From JBEIUL01 sp044356865 (GTDB lineage Bacteria > Planctomycetota > Phycisphaerae > Phycisphaerales > SM1A02): a DNA stretch of 16,927 bases. Position 1 is the stretch's first letter; the number at the start of each line of letters is the position of its first letter. Made by a program: the position numbers and the translations under genes. The DNA lies in assembly GCA_044356865.1 (NCBI GenBank), contig JBIKVN010000042.1, positions 1-16,927 of the forward strand, in the 5' to 3' direction. Below the pieces are notes generated by a model. That model saw only the letters and a program-made list of their open reading frames with translations. It was not told where the DNA came from and made no database searches. Shown in pieces: positions 1-6,364 of this stretch.

Positions 1-2
1 AC

Positions 3-647
3 CAGCTCGACCCGTTCGGCGTGATGGTCCACGCGTCGAACCCCATCTCGTCGATGGAGGAGCTCTGGAAGTCGAAGTCGACCGTGGCCTGCGAGGGCGA
101 CCTCGCGTGGGTCACGATGCTGAACCGAAAGTACGGCGGCCAGGACCTCTCGTTCATCCCCTACAGCGGGAACGTCGCCCAGTTCGCGGCCGACCCGACG
201 CTGGCCCAGCAGTGCTTCATCACCGCCGAGCCGGTCACGCTCGAGCTGCAGGGCAAGCCGGTGAAGGTCTTCCCGACCCGCGAGTCGGGCTTCAACCCGT
301 ACAACGGCGTGATCGTGACACGGCGGTCGTTCCTCGACGGGAACGGCGAGGCCGTGGCGAAGCTCGTCCGCGCGATGCAGAAGGGCTGGGAGTCGTACCT
401 CGCCCAGCCGGCCCCCGCGAACGAGATCATGGCGAAGCTGAATCCGGCGATGAGCCGCGAGGCCATGGATCTCGGCGCGGAGCGTCAGGAGCCGATCATC
501 CGCACCGCCGACACCGACCGCCTCGGCCTCGGCGCGATGGTCGCCGAGCGTTGGAAGGAGACCGCCGACCAGCTCGTCGAGCTCGGCAAGATCAAGGCGG
601 CCCCGGCGGCGGAGAGCCTGTTCCGCTGGACGCCGCCGGCGAAGTGA
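3..647 (+). CDS. NitT/TauT-type ABC transporter substrate-binding protein (NMT1/THI5-like), 3' part
   Basis: The open frame enters from the left edge, so the start codon and signal sequence are outside the window; 214 residues and the TGA stop are visible. The text reads like the second half of a periplasmic binding protein of the NMT1/THI5-like family: an 'ISSMEELWKSKSTVAC' stretch, then 'FIPYSGNVAQFAADPTLAQQCFITAEPVTLELQGKPVKVFP', the region where such proteins decide a hydrophobic ligand pocket, and a helical C-terminus ending in an 'AERWKETADQLVELGKI' segment. Family members deliver nitrate, sulfonates, or thiamine/pyrimidine precursors to an ABC importer; the ligand here cannot be told from sequence. 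The partner permease and ATPase genes are presumably upstream. The tail overlaps the 3' end of a convergent small membrane-protein gene by about 56 bases. The family call is fairly secure; the substrate is unknown. Confidence 0.8.
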   Translation, partial: QLDPFGVMVHASNPISSMEELWKSKSTVACEGDLAWVTMLNRKYGGQDLSFIPYSGNVAQFAADPTLAQQCFITAEPVTLELQGKPVKVFPTRESGFNPYNGVIVTRRSFLDGNGEAVAKLVRAMQKGWESYLAQPAPANEIMAKLNPAMSREAMDLGAERQEPIIRTADTDRLGLGAMVAERWKETADQLVELGKIKAAPAAESLFRWTPPAK

Positions 648-927
648 TCGCGCCGTCGCGGTACCACCAGATCGCGGCGACGACCAGCAGGTTCACCACC
701 GAGGTGCCGAGCGCCCCGATGATCGACTGCAGTTCGAAGTGCCGCTCCATGTAGAAGAAGAGCGAGATGTTCGCGACCGCGAACAGGATCCACGAGAGGG
801 CCGAGACGCCGGCCGCGCTCTTCCGCCGTACGATCGCGAGAAACTGCAGGAAACTCGCCGACGGGAAGATCACCGCGGGGATCCAGCCGGCGAAGTCGCT
901 GAGATCGAAGGCTTCGAGGGGTTCCAC
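592..927 (-). CDS. Small SemiSWEET/PQ-loop-like membrane protein
   Basis: A 111-residue protein with three predicted membrane helices: roughly residues 13-30 (around 'WIPAVIFPSASFLQFLAIV'), 38-56 ('GVSALSWILFAVANISLFF') and 65-88 ('IIGALGTSVVNLLVVAAIWWY'). The spacing, the 'FLQFLAIVRRKSAAGVSALSW' loop and the length match the SemiSWEET/PQ-loop family, whose members dimerise to move small sugars or other solutes; no substrate can be assigned. The GTG at 927 is preferred because it lies 4 bases after the dinB stop, suggesting translational coupling. An ATG at 987 would overlap dinB by 56 bases and would add an arginine/proline-rich leader unlike this family. The Gly/Pro/Ser-rich C-terminal tail overlaps the convergent binding-protein gene, so it may be poorly conserved. 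Confidence 0.65.
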   Translation of the reverse strand: MEPLEAFDLSDFAGWIPAVIFPSASFLQFLAIVRRKSAAGVSALSWILFAVANISLFFYMERHFELQSIIGALGTSVVNLLVVAAIWWYRDGAITSPAASSGTGSPPPGPP

Positions 928-931
928 GGGG

Positions 932-2152
932 TCAGGGTAGGGGTTCCGGCCGCGGAGCGCGCGGGGGAAGCCGCGAGGCGTCGGCATGGCCGATCGCGTC
1001 CTTCCCGAAGCGGGCCCGGATCGCGTCGGCGGCCCGGTCGAGCCGGGTCTTGCGGAGGTGCTCGGGGTCGTTCGCCGCGAAGAGATCGAGTTGCGTTCCC
1101 GGGGAACCGGCCCCGCCCGCGAGCCGCGTCGCGGTGAAGCCCACGAGCCGCAGCGGGCGGAAGCCTTCGGCGGCGGAAGTGAAGGCCCGGAAGGTCGCGC
1201 GGGCGGCGTCGCGGAGAAGGTCGGTCCGGTCGGTCGCCTCGGGCAGCGTGGCCGAGCGGGTGATCGTCCGGAAGTCGCTGAACCGCAGCTTGAGGGTCAC
1301 GCCGCGGGCGCGGAGGCCTTTCCGCCGCAGCCGGGCCGCGACGAGCTCGGCCTGCCCGAGAAGTTCCGCCTCGGCGTCGTCGGGATGCGCAAGATCCTCG
1401 CCGAAGGTCTGCTCGTGGCCGACCGAGACCGGATCGCGATCGGGCACGACGGGCCGGTCGTCTTCGCCGCGGGCGAGGACGACGCTGCGATCGGCGTACG
1501 AGCCGAGCAGCCCGCGAAGCGCGAGGGCGTCGGCCCGCTGCAGGTCGCCGAAGGTCCGGAACCCCGCGTCGCGCAGCCGCTTCGCCCCGACCGGCCCGAC
1601 GCCCCACATCCGCTCGACCGGCAGCGGGGCGAGGCGCGCCGCGAGGCCCTCGGGGCCGAAGACGACCAGCGCGTCGGGTTTCTCGAGGTCGCTCGCGATC
1701 TTCGCGACGAACTTGTTCGGGGCGACGCCGACCGAGACCGCGAGGCCCAGCTCGTCGCGGGTGCGCTGCCGCACCGCCGCCGCGATCGTCCGCCCGTCGC
1801 CGAGCAGCCGCGTCGAGCCCGTCGCGTCGACGAACGCCTCGTCGAGCGAGAGCGGCTCGACGAGCGGCGAGACGTCGCCGAGGATCGCCATGAAGCGGGC
1901 CGACAGCTCGGCGTAGCGATCGAACCGCGGTTTCACGACCGCGGCGTGCGGGCACTTCGCGATCGCCTGGCCCATCGGCATCGCGCTCCGGCAGCCGAAG
2001 GCCCGCGCCTCGTAGCTCGCGGCGCAGACCACGCCGCGCTTCCCGCCGCCGACCAGCACCGGCTTCCCCCGCAGCGACGGGTCGTCGAGCTGCTCGACCG
2101 AGGCGTAGAACGCGTCGAGATCGGCGTGCAGGATGGTGCGTCCGGCCGCCAT
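932..2152 (-). CDS. dinB: DNA polymerase IV (Y-family translesion polymerase)
   Basis: A 406-residue Y-family DNA polymerase, which copies past damaged bases with low fidelity. The palm begins at once with 'HADLDAFYASVEQ', giving the first catalytic aspartate D11 and the aromatic steric gate F15-Y16. The nucleotide-binding 'YEAR' is at 46-49 and the second catalytic pair D103-E104 lies in 'PLSLDEAFVD'. Helix-hairpin-helix 'MWGVGPVGAKRLRDAGFRTFGDL' and a little-finger domain follow. A beta-clamp-binding motif QLDLF lies at about 354-358, followed by a 48-residue tail, the first part of which ('RLDRAADAIRARFG') is usual in longer DinBs. A GGAG ribosome site 7 bases before the ATG overlaps the stop of the preceding HEPN-like/CBS gene, so the two are probably cotranscribed. 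No LexA-type operator was recognised. The identification is secure. Confidence 0.95.
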   Translation of the reverse strand: MAAGRTILHADLDAFYASVEQLDDPSLRGKPVLVGGGKRGVVCAASYEARAFGCRSAMPMGQAIAKCPHAAVVKPRFDRYAELSARFMAILGDVSPLVEPLSLDEAFVDATGSTRLLGDGRTIAAAVRQRTRDELGLAVSVGVAPNKFVAKIASDLEKPDALVVFGPEGLAARLAPLPVERMWGVGPVGAKRLRDAGFRTFGDLQRADALALRGLLGSYADRSVVLARGEDDRPVVPDRDPVSVGHEQTFGEDLAHPDDAEAELLGQAELVAARLRRKGLRARGVTLKLRFSDFRTITRSATLPEATDRTDLLRDAARATFRAFTSAAEGFRPLRLVGFTATRLAGGAGSPGTQLDLFAANDPEHLRKTRLDRAADAIRARFGKDAIGHADASRLPPRAPRPEPLP

Positions 2153-2156
2153 CGCG

Positions 2157-2981
2157 TCACTCCGGCCCGGGGTGGCCGTTGAAGAGGTCGCGGCTGGTGA
2201 TGAGCGTCAGCGGCGGCCGGTGGGCCGAGCCGTCCTGCGTGACGATCACGCAGTCCAGCCGGCGGTCCGAGACGAAGGCGTGGATCGCGTCATCGAGCGA
2301 GGCGTACTCGGGCAGGAAGCGCACGAGGTCGCGGCGATGGTCGCGCTCCAGCACCTCGCCGACGGTGACCGTCCGCAGGTCGCCGGTGCAGCCGTCGCGG
2401 AGGTCCTGCGCGGCGACGAACCGCGTGATGCCGTTCGCGGTGAGCAGGCCGAGAAACGCGTCGTCGCGGTAGACGGGAAAGCGGGCGAAGCCGCTGGTGC
2501 GGACGAGTTCGAGCGCGTCGGCGAGCGAGCGGCCGGCGTCGAGCCGGAGCACCGGTCGCGCGAACCGCGGCAGCAGCCGGTGCGGGGCCGCGAGCAGGGT
2601 GTCGACCTGCTCGAGCTTCCGCACCGTTCCCTCGGTCGGGATCGCGAGGGCGCCCTGGCCGTCGTAGCGGCCGTGCACGATCGCGTTCCGCAGGCGGCCG
2701 ACCTCGAAGAGGAACTCCTCGAGCGGCCGGAGCGCCGGCCGCCGCGAGGCGACGCTCCGCACGAGCGAGGTGAACGATCGCTTGCGGCCTTCTGGCGTCT
2801 CGCCCGCGATCCGCATGAACTCGCGATCGACGCGGTTGTAGGCCGTCTCGAACCGCTCGATCCGCTTCCGCTCATCGTCGGTCATCGGCGGGAAGACCGG
2901 CTCGTCGAGATGGCCGTCGGCGTCGGCGGCCGGCGGTTCAGGCCGGTGGTGGGGTGGTTTGCGTCGGGGGCCGCGGGGCAT
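2157..2981 (-). CDS. HEPN-like helical domain fused to a CBS-domain pair
   Basis: A 274-residue soluble protein if started at the ATG at 2981; a second ATG at 2885 (residue 33) would drop a Pro/His/Arg-rich leader and may be the true start, as neither has a clear Shine-Dalgarno sequence. Residues about 34-115 are helical and contain 'FLFEVGRLRNAIVHG', with RNAIVH at 98-103 matching the R-N-x3-H signature of HEPN-type domains. Residues about 125-270 form two CBS repeats: 'SGFARFPVYRDDAFLGLLTANGITRFV' and 'YASLDDAIHAFVSDRRLDCVIVTQDG...LITSRDLF'. CBS pairs usually bind adenine nucleotides and act as sensors. Whether the HEPN-like part cleaves RNA or only dimerises cannot be told; many RN-x3-H proteins are not proven nucleases. 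It is the first gene of the dinB group and divergent to the neighbouring four-gene module. Confidence 0.7.
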   Translation of the reverse strand: MPRGPRRKPPHHRPEPPAADADGHLDEPVFPPMTDDERKRIERFETAYNRVDREFMRIAGETPEGRKRSFTSLVRSVASRRPALRPLEEFLFEVGRLRNAIVHGRYDGQGALAIPTEGTVRKLEQVDTLLAAPHRLLPRFARPVLRLDAGRSLADALELVRTSGFARFPVYRDDAFLGLLTANGITRFVAAQDLRDGCTGDLRTVTVGEVLERDHRRDLVRFLPEYASLDDAIHAFVSDRRLDCVIVTQDGSAHRPPLTLITSRDLFNGHPGPE

Positions 2982-3025
2982 GGGGGGATTGTGGCATGCG
3001 GTCCGCACGCCGGCGAACGAATTCC

Positions 3026-3031
3026 TATCAT
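3026..3031 (+). promoter_or_regulatory. Possible -10 element for the four-gene module
   Basis: TATCAT stands out in an otherwise GC-rich 61-base divergent spacer and lies 11 bases before the GTG at 3043. This position would suit a leaderless or near-leaderless transcript, in agreement with the lack of a Shine-Dalgarno sequence there. No convincing -35 was found at 16-18 bases spacing, so this is weak support. Confidence 0.25.
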
Positions 3032-3042
3032 CCGCCCCGACC

Positions 3043-4329
3043 GTGCCCGGACCGTTCCTCACCGACGTCGACTCCCGGGCGGCCGTCAAGGGCTCGCGTG
3101 ATCCATTGGGATGCCAACCGGCCTGGACCCGGTTCGGGCGCCATGTGGTGGGCAACCTTACCACGGTCAGCGTCTCGGTCCACGATTTCACGATCACCCT
3201 GGTCGGTTTCGCGATCCTCGCGGGGCTCCGCGACCGACTCGGGCCCGAACGGGACCTCGCCGGATTCCTCAAGTGGGAACAGTTGTGCGGGTACGCGCGG
3301 GCCTCCATCAACGAAGATTGGTCTTTCCGCGGCACCGAGACGGTCCGCGCGAGGCTCTCCGGCGGCGGGACGATCCGTCTCTCCGAACGCGGCGAGGACC
3401 AGATCCTCTCCAGCCAGAAGACCTACGGACTGTGGGGTCTCTACATCGGCCCATCCCGGGCTTCGGGCCTGCTCGAGGGCGACCCGCTGCGTCTCACGCA
3501 GGCCGCCGAGCGATTCATCGAGTCCGAGGCCATGCCGCTGCTCGGCACCGCGGAACTCGCGCGGATCCGTGGCCTGCTCTCCGAGGATCGGCCGACGCTT
3601 GACCTGCGCAAGGCCGATCGGGGGATCCTCGAGCGGGTCGCGATGCTGCTCGATCGCCGCTTCCTGCGCCGCGCGGCCGAGTTCTACGAGCGGCACCTGG
3701 TGTTCGGGGCCGACCCCGACCGTACGTCAGGCCGGCAGCGGCAACTGGCGACCGCGCTCCGCGATCTTCCCGACGGCGAGAGCGTCGACTGGTTCGACGC
3801 AACCCGGGAGATCATCCGGCGATGCCGCCGTGAGAGCTGGGACGATCTCGGGGCGAGGCTCGAGCGGATCCGCTCCGTCGAGAGCGTGCTCGCCCCGACC
3901 TCGCGGCTCTTCGCCCATGTGCTTTCCCGCGACGGTTCGACGGTCGGGGAGATCGCCGACGAGATCGGCACGGCGTGGAAACGTTCGCACGGTCGTGTCG
4001 ATGTCGAGGGCCTCGCCGATGTCGCGGCCGAGCTCGAGGAGGCCCTGCCGGGCAGCGGGCGACGCTGGTGCGATATCGGGAAGGCGATCGCCGCCGGCGA
4101 CTACGGCGAGGCCATCGGACTCGCGATCGCGCAGAACGCGGCGGTGATGGCGGGGCGGGGCGGGGCGGCCTGGGTCGACGCGGGCGCCGACGGCATCCGC
4201 GTCCGGTATGACGACCGCCCCGAGCCGCTGCCCGATTCCGAGCGAATCCGTCGGCTCTGGGTCTTCCCGTACTTCATTCCCTCGGTGTGGATCGTGTCGC
4301 GGGCCCTCGCGGGAGGTCGCCGTGGATGA
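3043..4329 (+). CDS. Unrecognised protein, first gene of a PLD/helicase module
   Basis: A 428-residue predicted soluble protein from the GTG at 3043. Upstream in-frame ATGs at 2959 and 2980 exist, but the first lies inside the divergent gene and neither has a ribosome site. I do not recognise a named family. The N-terminus looks most constrained: 'GPFLTDVDSRAAVKGSRDPLG' (KGSRDPLG at 16-23), then 'TRFGRHVVGNLTTVSVSVHDFTITLVGFAIL' around 29-59. The middle is charged and helical, with 'RRFLRRAAEFYERHLVF' and a run of alternating acidic and basic helices; the end is 'RRLWVFPYFIPSVWIVSRALA'. No nuclease, ATPase or methyltransferase motif is evident. Its last 8 bases overlap the PLD gene, so its product is likely made with that protein and may act as a target- or DNA-recognition or assembly subunit. 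That role is inference from position only. Confidence 0.75.
   Translation: MPGPFLTDVDSRAAVKGSRDPLGCQPAWTRFGRHVVGNLTTVSVSVHDFTITLVGFAILAGLRDRLGPERDLAGFLKWEQLCGYARASINEDWSFRGTETVRARLSGGGTIRLSERGEDQILSSQKTYGLWGLYIGPSRASGLLEGDPLRLTQAAERFIESEAMPLLGTAELARIRGLLSEDRPTLDLRKADRGILERVAMLLDRRFLRRAAEFYERHLVFGADPDRTSGRQRQLATALRDLPDGESVDWFDATREIIRRCRRESWDDLGARLERIRSVESVLAPTSRLFAHVLSRDGSTVGEIADEIGTAWKRSHGRVDVEGLADVAAELEEALPGSGRRWCDIGKAIAAGDYGEAIGLAIAQNAAVMAGRGGAAWVDAGADGIRVRYDDRPEPLPDSERIRRLWVFPYFIPSVWIVSRALAGGRRG
4311..4317 (+). promoter_or_regulatory. Strong Shine-Dalgarno that fixes the PLD gene start
   Basis: GGGAGGT ends 4 bases before the GTG at 4322 and sits inside the end of the preceding gene. It decides this GTG over the in-frame ATG at 4208, whose first 38 residues are out-of-frame shadow of the upstream gene. 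Confidence 0.6.
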
Positions 4330-6364
4330 GGTCCGGCATGCGGTGCTGTCCGAACGGCTGCAGGAGTCGATCCGTGGCCGTCGGGTGCTCGCCGCGATCT
4401 TCACGACGTACACCTTCGACCCGCGATTTCTCGAGCAGGAGATCCTGCCGGTGCTGCTCGACGCGCCGCTGAGCCACTTGCCCGACGTTCGGGCGGCGCA
4501 GCTCGAGGATCACCTCCGCTCGATGGAGCGCCTCGCGGTCTTCTACGACCCGCGGGCACTCGATCCCGCCGACGGCGGTCGGATCCGGCTTGATCTCGAG
4601 CGGATCCCGGTCCGTCACCGGGCCGGCGCGTTCCACCCCAAGGTCTTCCTCGCCCTCGTCGAGGAGCGGGACCCGGATCCGGCGGGAACCCGCCGCCGCA
4701 CGCTGCTGGTCGCGTCGCTTTCGGCGAACCTGACCCGCGCGGGCTGGTGGCACAACGTCGAGGCGGCGCATGTCGTCGAGGTCGAGCCCGAAGGCGACGA
4801 TCTCCTGCGCAAGGACCTGCTCGACCTGCTGCGCCTGCTGCGGGCCGCGATGGCCGCCCGCGGCGGCGGGGGCAACGGCTCCGTCGAGGCGATCGAGCGG
4901 TTCCTCGGACGGCCCGAGCCCGGCCAGCGCAGCGTCGACGGTCGGCTGCATCCCCGACTTCATGCCGGACGGCAGTCGCTGGTCGACTTCCTCGACGAGG
5001 CGGCGGGCAAGCACCTGCGCGGGATGAACCTCGAGATCCTCTCGCCGTACCTCGACGACGACGACCGGAGCCTTCCGCTCGAGGAGCTGATCGAGCGATT
5101 CCGGCCGGCCGAGACCCGGATCCTGCTGCCGATCGGGCGCGACGGCACGGCCGCGTGCCGCGAGTCGCTCTATCGCCGCGTCCGTTCGCTGGAGGGAGTC
5201 TCGTGGGGCTCGCTGCCCCCGGCGATCCGCCGCGACGGCCCGCGGAAGGACGCCCGCGAACGTACGATCCACGCGAAGCTCCTGCGGTTCTTTTCCAGGC
5301 GTCCGGGCCGCGAGATCTGCCTCGTGGGCTCGCCGAACCTGACGCGACCCGGGCATGCCGGCTCGGCGCGCGGCAACGTCGAGGCGGCGCTGCTCGTCGA
5401 GGTCGACGGTTCGGGACGGACCGGCTTCTGGCTGTCGAGCCTGGAGGCCGAGCCGACCTCGTTCGCGGTGCCCGCGGCGAGCGAGAAGGCCGACGCCCTC
5501 GATCTCTCGCGCACCGAGGTGCGATTCGACTGGAGCCGCCGGGGGGGCGAGATCCGCTGGGATCACCGCGAGCGGAGTCCGGCGCTGGTCCTCCACGAGC
5601 CGGGCGGCGCCCCGATCGCGAGCGTCGCGTCGCTCGCGCCGGGCGAGTGGACACCGCTCGCGACCGATCCGCCGCTCGATCGGCTTCTGCGGGGAAGCGC
5701 CCTGCTCGAGGTCCGCGCGACCGGCGCCGAGACCCGGGTGATCCTCGTGCAGGAGGAGGGCATGCGGCACAAGCCTTCGATCCTGCTCTCGCTCTCGGTG
5801 GCCGACATCCTGCGCTCGTGGGCGCTGCTCACCCCCGAGCAGCGTTCGGCGTTCCTCGAGCATCGGGCCGCCGCCGCGAGCGCCGACGAGGGGCTCGACG
5901 TGGCCCTCGCCCGTCTCGGCGGCGAGGCCGCCGAGACCCTGTTCGACCGCATGGCCGCGTGCTTCCACGCCTTCGCCTGCCTTGAGCGCGGAGTGCGGGC
6001 CGCGATCGCGGAAGGGCGTCACGAGGAGGCGGCGTCGCGGCTGTTCGGCGCGAAGTACGACTCGGTCGCGACGCTGCTCGATCGGGCCGACGATCCCGCG
6101 GGGCCGGTCGATCCCGTCGATCGATACCTCCTGTACCTGTCGGCCCGCCAGCTGGTCGAGGAGCTCCGGAAGGAGGCGATCCCCGGCTTCGCGCGGGCCG
6201 ACCGTCGCGCCGAGTGGGATGCGCTGGTCGCCCGCATCGCCCGCATCGACGCCCTGCGGGAGTCGCTCGCCGCGGCGGGCGACGGCAGCCTGAGGGAGTT
6301 CCTGGAGTGGTTCGAGCCGCACTTCCTCGCCCGGGCCGAGCCTCCGCGGGAGGCGGCCCGATGA
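4322..6364 (+). CDS. PLD-superfamily nuclease-like protein with two HxK...N half-sites
   Basis: A 680-residue protein. The PLD (HKD) superfamily forms one active site from two half-sites and cuts phosphodiester bonds through a phosphohistidine. Half-site 1 is 'AFHPKVFLALV' (H105, K107) followed by 'SLSANLTRAGWWHNVEAA' (N136 and a downstream Glu). Half-site 2 is 'IHAKLLRFF' (H317, K319) followed by 'GSPNLTRPG' (N339) and 'NVEAALLVEV'. The aspartate of the classical HxKx4D motif is missing in both, as in nuclease-like branches such as BfiI/NgoFVII-type enzymes and DISARM DrmC. Residues after about 380 form a beta-rich and then helical domain ('FDWSRRGGEIRWDHRERSPALVLHEPG', then a helical end) that I cannot name. 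The gene overlaps the upstream gene by 8 bases and the helicase gene by 4 (ATGA). It is probably the effector nuclease of the module. Confidence 0.85.
   Translation: MDEVRHAVLSERLQESIRGRRVLAAIFTTYTFDPRFLEQEILPVLLDAPLSHLPDVRAAQLEDHLRSMERLAVFYDPRALDPADGGRIRLDLERIPVRHRAGAFHPKVFLALVEERDPDPAGTRRRTLLVASLSANLTRAGWWHNVEAAHVVEVEPEGDDLLRKDLLDLLRLLRAAMAARGGGGNGSVEAIERFLGRPEPGQRSVDGRLHPRLHAGRQSLVDFLDEAAGKHLRGMNLEILSPYLDDDDRSLPLEELIERFRPAETRILLPIGRDGTAACRESLYRRVRSLEGVSWGSLPPAIRRDGPRKDARERTIHAKLLRFFSRRPGREICLVGSPNLTRPGHAGSARGNVEAALLVEVDGSGRTGFWLSSLEAEPTSFAVPAASEKADALDLSRTEVRFDWSRRGGEIRWDHRERSPALVLHEPGGAPIASVASLAPGEWTPLATDPPLDRLLRGSALLEVRATGAETRVILVQEEGMRHKPSILLSLSVADILRSWALLTPEQRSAFLEHRAAAASADEGLDVALARLGGEAAETLFDRMAACFHAFACLERGVRAAIAEGRHEEAASRLFGAKYDSVATLLDRADDPAGPVDPVDRYLLYLSARQLVEELRKEAIPGFARADRRAEWDALVARIARIDALRESLAAAGDGSLREFLEWFEPHFLARAEPPREAAR

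Noticed and set aside
2959..3042. Upstream ATG starts (2959, 2980) for the first module gene
   Set aside because: The first overlaps the divergent coding region, neither has a ribosome site, and the conserved-looking text begins only after the GTG at 3043.
4274..6322. A 682-codon minus-strand open frame across the PLD gene
   Set aside because: No motifs and a low-complexity translation, while the + strand frame has clear HxK...N sites and coupling to its neighbours.
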